DNA from: CAVPNY01 sp963706905
Lineage (GTDB): Bacteria > Chloroflexota > Anaerolineae > Anaerolineales > UBA4823
DNA length: 64,000 bases
NCBI GenBank assembly: GCA_963706905.1
Contig: CAVPNY010000012.1
Span: 434,001 to 498,000 of the forward strand
Reading direction: 5' to 3'
Positions 54,184 to 63,312 of the stretch are shown piece after piece. The notes under the pieces were generated by a model. It did no database searches. It was not told the DNA's origin and saw only the letters and a program-made list of their open reading frames with translations. The translations under genes were made by a program, and so were the position numbers. Within the stretch, counting starts at the first letter, position 1; each line of letters begins with the position of its first letter.

Positions 54184-55014
54184 CTAATCCCCTGCATATG
54201 GTAAAGGGGGTCTAGATACTCCTTTGCTACCAACAATAATACCGTCCGGTTGTTTTTTTGTTTCATTATTTTCAAATTCTATTCTGTAATCGAACTTTTG
54301 AAGAAAATCCAAACATTCTCGATGGAGCGAATGGCTGTGGGTCCCTATCAGGAATGTCTTTATATATCCTGTTTGCATTGATTGCAATCCCCCTTTTAAA
54401 ACATCTAACTCGAGCCCTTGAACATCCATCTGTAATAAATCGACTGGTCGACCAACAATATCTATTAGCTTGTCTAAAGTTATTGTTGGGATTACATTCT
54501 TTCTTGGAGGCTCGAAATTATTAAACCCTAGATGAAATAACAGCTTCTTAATTGGAGCTTTAACCTCTGATTTGAAAGATTTCCGTTCTTTTTGACCTTG
54601 TTCAATTCTGCTACTAAAACGTTTCTCAACAAATTTTACAAATCCATCTGATGAAGAGATTCCTTCTGCGTGGATTTGAAAATCACTCATATTCATATTA
54701 TTTAGCTCAATATTTTCGATGAAGTATTTTCTGTGTAATTCTAAAGGTTCAACAGCATGGATTGTCAAGTTAGATGACAATTTCTTGGCCAGAATCGGGT
54801 AGTAGCCTATAGCACTGCCGATATCTACAAAGCAGCCGTCCAAAGGGATAGATTTGATGATGCTGATGAAAATTGCTTCCTCTTCAGCCTCGTGAACATT
54901 GCATTTACTATATCGTTTGCGTTGTCCAGATGTCAGATGGGTGTTTGATACTTTTATCCCGTTATCGAAGATATGAACATTTCTAACCATCGTTTCTTCC
55001 CAGATATCTATCAT
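54184..55014 (-). CDS. FkbM-family methyltransferase
   Basis: A 276-residue SAM-dependent methyltransferase. The SAM-binding block is GCFVDIGSAIGYYPILAKK, followed by IHAVEPLELHRKYFIENI and the FkbM block LDKLIDIVGRPVDLLQMDVQ. In polysaccharide clusters these enzymes methylate sugar hydroxyls, often as terminal caps. ATG 55014 starts the frame; ATG 54990 with GGGAAG before it is equally possible. The gene is AT-rich compared with the housekeeping genes of the window and is enclosed by its own terminator, which suggests acquisition separate from its neighbours. Confidence 0.88.
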   Translation of the reverse strand: MIDIWEETMVRNVHIFDNGIKVSNTHLTSGQRKRYSKCNVHEAEEEAIFISIIKSIPLDGCFVDIGSAIGYYPILAKKLSSNLTIHAVEPLELHRKYFIENIELNNMNMSDFQIHAEGISSSDGFVKFVEKRFSSRIEQGQKERKSFKSEVKAPIKKLLFHLGFNNFEPPRKNVIPTITLDKLIDIVGRPVDLLQMDVQGLELDVLKGGLQSMQTGYIKTFLIGTHSHSLHRECLDFLQKFDYRIEFENNETKKQPDGIIVGSKGVSRPPLPYAGD

Positions 55015-55118
55015 TTATACAATTCTTAGAATCGTTTACTTTTGAACTCATCCACATTGAACAAGCTCCAAATTCATGAGTTGCGCAAGAGCAAGCTAAT
55101 TCCAATTAATCCATGAAA

Positions 55119-56757
55119 TCAGGAGGGGGAATAATTATTATTTTTTGGCTTAGCAAATGTAATAGGTCGAGGTTCAATACCACGGTATGTCCACCAGTAT
55201 TCTATCAAATAAGATACTCCAACGCCAAATAAGAGACCGATCAGACCTGCCATGGCTACATTTTGGATCAAGTTCTGAGTATCCCTTTCTGGAATTCCAG
55301 CAGTAGACGCTAAGGCGACTTCCTTACCAAGAGATTCTGTGGCAATCTCCAATTCGGCTTCTCTCGTCGCAAGAGTAGAATAGGTTTGCCAGGCCAAATC
55401 CCTCGCACGGGTTAGCTCTTGCTGGCGATCAGTCTCTTTTGCCAACTTTGCTTGAAGATCGCTGATCTTATTTTCAAGCTCACTAATCGTCTGTTCCAGG
55501 GGGACATCTTCATTAATAATCGAAATTACGCCATCTAATCCGTTTAAGTTGAGCAACGCCTGTAAAGAAGCTGCACTTAATGGAATGTTATTGGATAAAT
55601 TGTCGACTGCATCAGAGCTCAGTGTATTTGGAGCGCTTTCCAATTCCAGCAATTGCTGAGACAAGGCTTCAATCTCTGTATTTAGGGTAGCTTGACGAGC
55701 CTCAAGGGTGGCTATTAACCCTTCCAAATCCATCACCATCTCTTCTGGCGTTAATTCGGAGGTTGCTGCCTGAATTTGAAGCGTTGTAAGATTGTCACTC
55801 GTTGTTGGATATTCTGGATTTGTGGCAATCACTTGATCCGCTGCAAACACCTGTGTCTTAAGGAGCACCAAAGCAAGGGAATTACTTCGGGCTGCTCCCT
55901 CCCCGCCTGCTTCGATCTGGTCCCGCATACCCCGAGCGTTATTTATAAGATGATTGACTTTCCGAGAATCCAGGTATGCTTGTTTAAGCAGTTCTTGATA
56001 ATTGTGCAGTTCCTCGTTGAATGAGGTAAGTTGAGCAAGCGAAGTGTTCGTGATGATCGTCGATGCTGCTGTGGTGCGGGCTGTGGACAAGCTGGTTACG
56101 AGAGCCTTGTTTTCCTCAACCTGTCTGGTCAGGTCATCCAGGCTACTTTTCGAAATAAAGGTTTCTAATTGCTTTTGGGCCTTTTCGTATGTGTCCTGAG
56201 ACTCTTTTTCCTTCTTTTGGACTGCCTTTAGGGCTTCTATTGAGGTGTTGCTTGAGTATACATTGTTTACCCAATCGACGTATTTCTTCCCCCAAGCATT
56301 TGCAATCGCAACGGCCACTTGGGGATCAGTATTTGTCACCAAGATTTCGATTGAATCGCTTTTTTCAGCAACGCGCCCACTAACCTGCCCAAGAAGGTTC
56401 TTTGGAACTGCTTAATCTCTCAGGAAGCTGGTCACCGATCTCATCGACCACACTTTGAGCAATCTGAGGATTCTTGACCATCTGAACATAGGACTGCAAA
56501 CGCGCCGCTGACCCACCTAAACGATAACCAAGTTGTTCTTCAGAGAGAGTCTCAATAGTGGAACCAAGCGATACATTCGTCCCGACATTTGTTGATGCTA
56601 CCAAAACTCTTGCCTGGTAACTCTTAGGCTGAAGATATGTTAGAACCCCAGCAACAATGGCGCAAATCAAGGTTGTACTTAGGATCAACCGCCACTGACG
56701 AAGGAGAGTTTCTAAATATCGACCTACTTCGAAACCAATTCCTTGCCCTTCTTGCAT
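55119..56757 (-). pseudogene. Wzz-like chain-length determinant / polysaccharide copolymerase, frameshifted
   Basis: About 545 residues if repaired. An N-terminal helix (ILSTTLICAIVAGVLTYL) opens a Wzz domain with YQARVLVAST, then a very long periplasmic coiled coil (about 160-480) and a second helix (IQNVAMAGLIGLLFGVGVSYLI) at the end. These proteins control chain length and export with the polymerase. The frame breaks near 56397-56404: one extra base after SSSK, whose removal gives NLLGQVSGRVAEKSDSIEIL. GGAGG stands before ATG 56757. No tyrosine kinase domain follows the second helix. Confidence 0.8.
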
Positions 56758-56857
56758 AAATCCTCCACACTTACTAATGCGAAAACAAATACCCTAAACA
56801 AATATTGTATCGAACAAATGCTGCTCAGGATAGACTAAAACTTCTAGGGGGACTTTT

Positions 56858-58336
56858 CTAGAATGCACCCTTTCGACTGATTACCACGCCGAAAGTCCTT
56901 GCCAAAATATATAGATCCAACCAAATAGACCAATTCCTTACATAATACTCATCCCACTGAGCGCGTTCCTGGAATGGGGTATTATTTCGCCCGGATATTT
57001 GCCACATACCAGTAACTCCTGGATGGACTCGAATATAGTGAGCGTATGCAGAACCGTACATTTCCTTTTGATCCGGGAAGAAAGGCCGTGGACCAACCAG
57101 GCTCATTTCACCGCGGAGTACATTCATTACTTGAGGGATCTCGTCAATACTGAAACGGCGTAGATACTTGCCAACCCGAGTGACTCGTGGATCGTCCTGC
57201 AATTTCTGATACTCATTCCATTGATCAACCTGCTCTGGATGATCATTTAGATAAGCTTCGAGCATTTGATCGGCATCGCGATGCATAGTTCGGAATTTGA
57301 TCATCCGAAAGAGCTTACCATCATGACCAACTCGATCCTGGTAATAAAAAGCAGATCCTGATGAATTTAAATTAATTATTATTGTTAACAAAGCAAAGAA
57401 AGGGAAGAACAAGATCATCACGAAGGTTGAGATGACAATATCAATAAATCTTTTGAGAAATTGTGACCAGTTATTGAGAAGGTTATATTGAATTTCAAGG
57501 CCAAGCATATCCCCCAGATTTTTCAGGGAAACCCAGAGCAAGTAGGAGCTTGGTTGGCTATCAACAAGGATTATCCGGCGGAATATATTCTCGTAATTCT
57601 CGATCACTTCGTTATCTGCACCATTAATTCCCTGCGAAACCACCAGCGCGGATTGAATCAAACGTTTACTACAGACCTGGGAGATAACCTCATCTGAATA
57701 TATCGGAATATCAGTCGTAACGGGTAATGATCTGGATTGGGCAAAAATCACTACAGGGCGTAAACCGGTTTTTGGGTTATCCCTGAGATAATTAATCAGG
57801 CTATCAACATCGCGGTCTTTCCCAATAATCGCCACAGGCTCACCCCAAAACTGTAGTCTGACTCCAACTGCCCGTAACAGGTTTCGCCCCAATGGCAACA
57901 AAAGGAGAGCAAAAAACCAACTCAAGCCAAATACCGCACGAGAATATATATTCGGGCTCCTTAGAATAAATGCAAACGCCGTTAGCCCCAAGAATACAAT
58001 CGTAGTTGAACTAGACAGGCGCTTCAATTCCTCGACTGGGTTTATACCAATCGAAGGGTATAGACCACGCCCAGAATAAACCAGCAAGAATAGTAAAGTA
58101 AAGGGAAGCAAACGGATTAATGGATCTAAACGGATATCACCAGCAACAATAACTCTCAAGAAGATAGCGAATCCCCAGGCCAATAATATACTAGTCAGAT
58201 CGGTGATTAGCAGGAGTATGGTCATCCATATTCGGGCGTACCGGCTTATCCACGGATAACGAGCATAGAGGTTATCCAGGATGAATGGGCGACGGGGTAC
58301 GTTCGATTTCACATTTGAGGTTGATATCGTCCGCAT
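56858..58336 (-). CDS. Polyprenyl-phosphate hexose-1-phosphate transferase (WbaP/WcaJ type)
   Basis: A 492-residue priming enzyme that places the first sugar phosphate on undecaprenyl phosphate to start repeat-unit assembly. Four or five N-terminal helices and a CoA-binding-like domain (VAIIGKDRDVDSLINYL) precede the catalytic bacterial sugar transferase domain from about 290: MIKFRTMHRDADQML, KYLRRFSIDEIPQVMNVLRG and SLVGPRPF. Its presence anchors the region as a Wzy-type exopolysaccharide cluster. The 192-base upstream gap has no clear regulatory signal. Confidence 0.94.
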   Translation of the reverse strand: MRTISTSNVKSNVPRRPFILDNLYARYPWISRYARIWMTILLLITDLTSILLAWGFAIFLRVIVAGDIRLDPLIRLLPFTLLFLLVYSGRGLYPSIGINPVEELKRLSSSTTIVFLGLTAFAFILRSPNIYSRAVFGLSWFFALLLLPLGRNLLRAVGVRLQFWGEPVAIIGKDRDVDSLINYLRDNPKTGLRPVVIFAQSRSLPVTTDIPIYSDEVISQVCSKRLIQSALVVSQGINGADNEVIENYENIFRRIILVDSQPSSYLLWVSLKNLGDMLGLEIQYNLLNNWSQFLKRFIDIVISTFVMILFFPFFALLTIIINLNSSGSAFYYQDRVGHDGKLFRMIKFRTMHRDADQMLEAYLNDHPEQVDQWNEYQKLQDDPRVTRVGKYLRRFSIDEIPQVMNVLRGEMSLVGPRPFFPDQKEMYGSAYAHYIRVHPGVTGMWQISGRNNTPFQERAQWDEYYVRNWSIWLDLYILARTFGVVISRKGAF

Positions 58337-58528
58337 AGATTTCTTACCTTACATAAGACTGAAAGGGGCGTATGCACACATTATTTCGTATTGATTAATG
58401 ATAAATACCAAGATAAGGAATCTGATTCGATTAATCCCACAAAACGCTAAGATTTCCCCTTATCACCCATCCCGGATTGGGCTTACAACTATCGGATCTA
58501 TTTTACTACACATATTCATGTTGAAACC

Positions 58529-59722
58529 TCAGGAAAGCAATACATCTTCGAATCGGTCTGTGATCAAATGGATATCGAAGTTGCCCTCGGCAAACAATCG
58601 TGCATTCTTGCCGTAGATTTGGCGTTTTTCAGGATTACTTATCAGCTCATCTGCAGCTTGTGTAAACGCAGCTGGTTCATTCGAGCTCACTACAATTCCA
58701 GATTGGCTCTCCGTCACTATGCGCGCTGCCAAATTCATTTCGGGAACAGCCAACAGGAGTGGTCGTTGCGAACAAAGGTATGTCAATACTTTTGAAGGGA
58801 CTGAGAATACACCTGCATTCTCTTCGAGAATCGCCACAAGGATATCAGCCGACGCTAATACGTACTGCATCTGGTCAAAAGGTTGAAACTCTTTAATAAT
58901 AATGTTTTCCAACGCGAGCTCATCCTTTTTCTCTCTTAGCCATTTTGCTCCAATGGTCTCGGAGACGATTAATATGACAATATTTGGGTTTTTCTTGTAG
59001 TGAACTGCCAACTCCAATAACAGGTCCGGATTATGTTTGAGGCCGAGTGTGCCGGTGTACATGAAACAAATCTTATCGATTATTCCCTGATCTCTCGCCC
59101 ATTGATTATCCCTGGATTGCACTGGAATTTCATCGATGGGTGCCCAATTGGGGATAACGACTGCCTTAGATTGATCGATCCCCCATGAATTTAATAAGGA
59201 TAAGAAATCTTCAGTGATGACGATTATCTTGTCACTCTGTTGCAAGAGTTGACGTTCCATTTGAATGTAATAATTCCCTATCAAGTTCCCAAAAACAGGA
59301 AACTTTTTTTTCAATATCATATAAGTTGCCAGCCCGGTTACATCCTGCAACCAGAAGATAAAGGGTATCCCTTCATGTTTACATAGATTCAATAATGATG
59401 ATTGGGAATCTAACGGAGTATTCGCTGAGATTACAAGATCGGGTTTGTATTCATTAGCCTTAGCGGCCAGCAACTTCCCGTATTCCCTTTCTTGTTTCCA
59501 TCTTTTTAAAAATGAATATTTTTCAAGAGGTTCTTTAATAAATATAGGTTCGATCGCAAAAGTTGAGGGATCGGTCGGTTGCCGGATTAACGAGCCGTGT
59601 GGTGTCTGATTGTATCCAGCGAAGAGATGGAGAATTTGATGACCGCGTCTCGCCAACTCTCGGCTTAATTGAACTTGAAATGGATGACCTGGATAATCAT
59701 GGATAATAATTCGCAAAATCAA
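58529..59722 (-). CDS. GT4-family glycosyltransferase (WbuB-like)
   Basis: A 397-residue cytoplasmic GT-B glycosyltransferase. The N-terminus HDYPGHPFQVQLSRELARRGH and TGTLGLKHNPDLLLELA resemble WbuB/fucosamine transferases; VPSKVLTYLCSQRPLLLAVP is the sugar-nucleotide site. It would add a sugar to the growing repeat unit. The TTG start at 59722 lacks a strong ribosome binding site, so the first residues are uncertain. It lies 27 bases after the alkaline-phosphatase-fold gene. Confidence 0.87.
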   Translation of the reverse strand: MILRIIIHDYPGHPFQVQLSRELARRGHQILHLFAGYNQTPHGSLIRQPTDPSTFAIEPIFIKEPLEKYSFLKRWKQEREYGKLLAAKANEYKPDLVISANTPLDSQSSLLNLCKHEGIPFIFWLQDVTGLATYMILKKKFPVFGNLIGNYYIQMERQLLQQSDKIIVITEDFLSLLNSWGIDQSKAVVIPNWAPIDEIPVQSRDNQWARDQGIIDKICFMYTGTLGLKHNPDLLLELAVHYKKNPNIVILIVSETIGAKWLREKKDELALENIIIKEFQPFDQMQYVLASADILVAILEENAGVFSVPSKVLTYLCSQRPLLLAVPEMNLAARIVTESQSGIVVSSNEPAAFTQAADELISNPEKRQIYGKNARLFAEGNFDIHLITDRFEDVLLS

Positions 59723-59749
59723 CTCAACTTATGGTTAATATTTTTGAGA

Positions 59750-61198
59750 CTAATCCAAATAACCAAGCGCTCGCAGTTGTTGTCGAAGCATTTCTTCATC
59801 ATCAGGATTGAGACTAATCAGCGAATGCGGTAATGCCAATCGGCTACACTCAGTTTGCCATTCCAGGAGCAGGTTTTCCATCAAATCAACTACTTCGGGG
59901 TTCTTCCCAGACAAGTTGTGCAACTCATCTGGGTCAGAGTTCAGATTGAATAACTGTTGGGTTTCCATCCGCCCATAACGTTTCAGCATGTAGAGAGGAT
60001 TTCTCAGAATCGAGAGCCAAATTCCTTCTTGTATCAATCGGGACAAAGTGGTTTTTAGCGCTGAAGACCGGAGTTTTGTTGGTACAACTTTTAAATATTT
60101 AAAATCTTTCGATATGACCGATTGAAAAGTAGGCTTCATATCAGAATATCTCGTCTCGGCATACAGGTATTGGTGACTCGGATATTCTTCACGAATATTA
60201 CGAAGAAAGCTTTTCCCCTTCATGGAATTGATCAACTCATCAGTAAATGGGATGTTCATATAGTCGGATATTGAAGGAAATATATCCATTAGTGATACTA
60301 ATTGATCGATGACTAGTCCGCCATATTCCTGATGTGGGAACTTCACGATCAAGGGTACCCGAATGATCTGTTCGTAAGGCATATGACCATGTGAAAATAT
60401 TCCATGCTCACCTAATGATTCCCCATGGTCACCTAAAAAAATCAACAGAGAATTCTCGTAAAGTTGATTCTCAATCAAGTATTGAATAATCTCACCAATA
60501 CAATAATCGTTGTAATAGATCTCACCGTCATAAAGGTCAATGAGGTATTTCCTGTCTTCATCACTTTTCACCCGGCGAATCATGTCCCGATGACCAGCAA
60601 ATCTGCGGTCATAGTTCGGTTCGACAAATGTGTTAAATTCCTTAGGCGGATCATAAGGTTCATGAGTTTGAATAGACCACAGAAGAGAGAATGTGTTTTC
60701 ATCCTTTTTTGAATCCAGCCAAGGAAGAAAGAAAGAATTCAGGTCCTCCGCTAAGGGGAAGATTACCTCCACGTTCTCTTCTTCTTCCAAACCCTCAGCA
60801 GCACCTGAGGATTTCACACGTGTTTTCAACAGGGTTGGTTCTTTATAAAGATCAGAGAAATAATCAAAGCCTCTGGCGAAACCAAGTACTGTGGAGACAT
60901 TTCCGATACCAGAGATACATGCTGTATGGAAGCCATTTTCCCTAAGGTATTCCGGCAACCGGATCGAGCTAGAATTGAAGATATCCTTTCTACCCTGAAC
61001 ACCATGGATAGCTGGATAAGTCCCACTCAAGATCGAGGCAGCCACCGGTCTGGTCCAGGTTGAAGTGGAATAACACCGGTTGAAAAGAACGCCAGTTTTG
61101 GCGAGTGTATCGATATTGGGAGAAGTATTCCTTACATATCCATAACATGCCAGATGATCGGCGCGCAAGGAATCTAAAACATAACAGATAATATGCAT
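59750..61198 (-). CDS. Sulfatase-like alkaline-phosphatase-superfamily enzyme, Thr at the nucleophile site
   Basis: A 482-residue cytoplasmic or exported enzyme (no clear signal peptide) of the arylsulfatase A fold. Metal-binding blocks are VLDSLRADHLACYG at the start and FLGDHGESLGEHG near 240. The active-site block is STWTRPVAASILSG: Thr49 stands where true sulfatases have Cys or Ser for formylglycine, and the following Arg is Ala. It is therefore more likely a phosphatase, phosphodiesterase or transferase than a sulfatase. GGAG precedes ATG 61198. A PAPS-type sulfotransferase two genes away makes a polysaccharide role attractive. Confidence 0.8.
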   Translation of the reverse strand: MHIICYVLDSLRADHLACYGYVRNTSPNIDTLAKTGVLFNRCYSTSTWTRPVAASILSGTYPAIHGVQGRKDIFNSSSIRLPEYLRENGFHTACISGIGNVSTVLGFARGFDYFSDLYKEPTLLKTRVKSSGAAEGLEEEENVEVIFPLAEDLNSFFLPWLDSKKDENTFSLLWSIQTHEPYDPPKEFNTFVEPNYDRRFAGHRDMIRRVKSDEDRKYLIDLYDGEIYYNDYCIGEIIQYLIENQLYENSLLIFLGDHGESLGEHGIFSHGHMPYEQIIRVPLIVKFPHQEYGGLVIDQLVSLMDIFPSISDYMNIPFTDELINSMKGKSFLRNIREEYPSHQYLYAETRYSDMKPTFQSVISKDFKYLKVVPTKLRSSALKTTLSRLIQEGIWLSILRNPLYMLKRYGRMETQQLFNLNSDPDELHNLSGKNPEVVDLMENLLLEWQTECSRLALPHSLISLNPDDEEMLRQQLRALGYLD

Positions 61199-61234
61199 TA
61201 AAACTCCACGAAGGATATACCAGATGAGAAAAAA

Positions 61235-62359
61235 TTACTCAAGAAGAACTTGATCAAAGCAATTTAATGTAATTTCAGCGGTCTTCTTCCAGGAAAATAA
61301 ACTGGCTCGCTCTCTTGAAAGAGCAGCATAGCGTAAATATTCTTCTTTGTTTCCGAGGAGAGAGGTGATAGCTTGTGCCCATTCCTGCTCGTCTTTCGGC
61401 TCAAGGAGTATTCCTGCATCACCAACAACTTCAGGGATAGAGGTCCGATTGCTGGCCACAACCGGAATACCATACGACATGGCTTCAAGTACTGAAAGTC
61501 CAAATCCTTCTATCAACGATGGAAAAACAAATAACAGAGCATTTGTGTACCAATGCTCTAATTCCTCATCTAAAATTGCACCAGAAAAATAAACTTGATT
61601 TCGGATACCCATCGATTCTGCCAATTGTTTCAGATAAATCATCGCGCCATCGACATCATTACCGATAATAACTAGCTTCAGGTCTGGCCTTTGATCGAAT
61701 ACTATTCGAAATACCCTGATTAAAAAATCAACTTGTTTATGAGGAAATAAAGTGCTGACAAATAATAGGTAGGGACCAACAATCGGGAGTTGAAAATTGG
61801 AATTCAATAATCGACTATTACCAGGATTGAAACCTAAAGGTGCGATATACAAGCGCTCCTCAGGTAGATCAAATTTCTTGATATAGGTTTCCCCTGCATA
61901 CTTTGAGATAGCAATATAGGCAAGAGCCCTTCGTGCCGATGCATTAAGTATGCTCATCCCATAAATCCGCCGCCAGGTTGGTAATTCTTTTTCTTCATAG
62001 TTCAGATGCATACTTAGAACGCCAACAACCGTTGGGCATTTCGTGAGTATTGGCAGAACATTCCTGGCTGCAAATAGAAGATCGATTTTTCGGATCCAGA
62101 GCCAGACTGGTAAGAATAGTTGTTCTACCGGTATCCGAATAATTGGATGTTTAACAAATTTTGGAAACTTGACAATGGTAGCATTGTTATAAGCTAAAGA
62201 TTGTGAAAAAACATCAGAATATTCGCCAACCACCAATATGAAATATTGATATTTATCACCGGACATTGCTGTCAAGTTGTTTATCAAGTTTACGAAATAA
62301 GTTTTTCCTCCAGATGGATGATGATCAATTGTTAGCGCGTTAAACGCGATCTTCTTCAT
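61235..62359 (-). CDS. GT4-family glycosyltransferase
   Basis: A 374-residue GT-B retaining glycosyltransferase. Key blocks are TIDHHPSGGKTYFVNLI at the start, FVSTLFPHKQVDFLIRVF and the donor-site FPSLIEGFGLSVLEAMSYGIPV with the EX7E glutamates. It probably adds mannose or a related sugar to the lipid-linked repeat unit. The start codon ATG at 62359 lies 30 bases after the sulfotransferase stop, so they are likely cotranscribed. Confidence 0.9.
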   Translation of the reverse strand: MKKIAFNALTIDHHPSGGKTYFVNLINNLTAMSGDKYQYFILVVGEYSDVFSQSLAYNNATIVKFPKFVKHPIIRIPVEQLFLPVWLWIRKIDLLFAARNVLPILTKCPTVVGVLSMHLNYEEKELPTWRRIYGMSILNASARRALAYIAISKYAGETYIKKFDLPEERLYIAPLGFNPGNSRLLNSNFQLPIVGPYLLFVSTLFPHKQVDFLIRVFRIVFDQRPDLKLVIIGNDVDGAMIYLKQLAESMGIRNQVYFSGAILDEELEHWYTNALLFVFPSLIEGFGLSVLEAMSYGIPVVASNRTSIPEVVGDAGILLEPKDEQEWAQAITSLLGNKEEYLRYAALSRERASLFSWKKTAEITLNCFDQVLLE

Positions 62360-62389
62360 TTCAATTTCAATTAGCTCTCCAGGCCAGAA

Positions 62390-63238
62390 TTATTTGGATT
62401 CAATATCCATTTCCCAACAACTTAAATCGATTCCCAGCAGAGATTCTAATTCGCCTTTTTCAATTCCATAAACACCAAGAAGAAATTCCTGGGTGTCTTG
62501 ATCAATTTTCGGAAGCTTCTTTCCCTTTCCAAAGAATCGGTTTATTCCAATTCGCTTTGTCCAATTTACCAGACTATCTAAATCATTATTACGGAGGAAA
62601 TGTGCAAAATGATGAGTAATCGAGTAAACCTTTGGTGCTCTCGGTAAATAACTCTGATTAATTTTCTCAGTACCTGCCTCCGCTGGAAATTTATCTGGAT
62701 CAACATCAAAACATTGCGCAATAGTTTTTTTCGTCTGGTCTAAATTTCTAAACATCTGCTCAAAAACCAGCACCAGGATTTGTTCACGTGGAAATATCTT
62801 TAGATAATTCTTGAGGTATTTACTATAAAAGCCTTCATCTAAAGTCTCAGGGCGGGAATTTAGAAATTCTCTGAATGTCCCAGTGAAATTCGTGTTCTTA
62901 ATCCTCAATTGGTAATATGAAAATGCCCGATTGGAGGGATTCCTGATCTGGATTACCAATTTTTGGATTGATCCAATACCAGCCATTCTTTCGGGACATT
63001 GATCACAATATAGATAATGGGGAGAAATCTCACCAATCGCTCGGTAGTGGCTATTGATTTCATTTTCTGGAAAAAATCGGCCATACCAATCAATTCCCTT
63101 TTCGTAATTTAGATTAAAAAAGTTGATCTCTTTCCTGAGTTGAGGCATAAATACATCAGGATGACTACTTAACAAGTTATACAGCCAGGTTGTGCCGGCG
63201 CGAGGTGAACCTATCCCTACAAAAGATGGAAGTACCAT
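62390..63238 (-). CDS. PAPS-dependent sulfotransferase
   Basis: A 282-residue sulfotransferase. The 5'-phosphosulfate loop is GIGSPRAGTTWLYNLL and the 3'-phosphate site is QIRNPSNRAFSYY, where Arg and Ser contact PAPS. It resembles heparan-sulfate N-deacetylase/N-sulfotransferase-type bacterial enzymes. In this cluster it would place sulfate on the exported polysaccharide. No genes for PAPS synthesis are in the window. Its low GC and position near the polymerase suggest it belongs to the variable part of the cluster. Confidence 0.9.
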   Translation of the reverse strand: MVLPSFVGIGSPRAGTTWLYNLLSSHPDVFMPQLRKEINFFNLNYEKGIDWYGRFFPENEINSHYRAIGEISPHYLYCDQCPERMAGIGSIQKLVIQIRNPSNRAFSYYQLRIKNTNFTGTFREFLNSRPETLDEGFYSKYLKNYLKIFPREQILVLVFEQMFRNLDQTKKTIAQCFDVDPDKFPAEAGTEKINQSYLPRAPKVYSITHHFAHFLRNNDLDSLVNWTKRIGINRFFGKGKKLPKIDQDTQEFLLGVYGIEKGELESLLGIDLSCWEMDIESK

Positions 63239-63312
63239 GCTGGAAAATATCTCAACTCTTACAATGAAGGAATTCTTACGCTTGAGTTTCTACGGAATCA
63301 ATTTTCGTCGGA

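Noticed and set aside
59750..61198. Annotation as a true sulfatase
   Set aside because: The formylglycine Cys/Ser is Thr and the following Arg is Ala.
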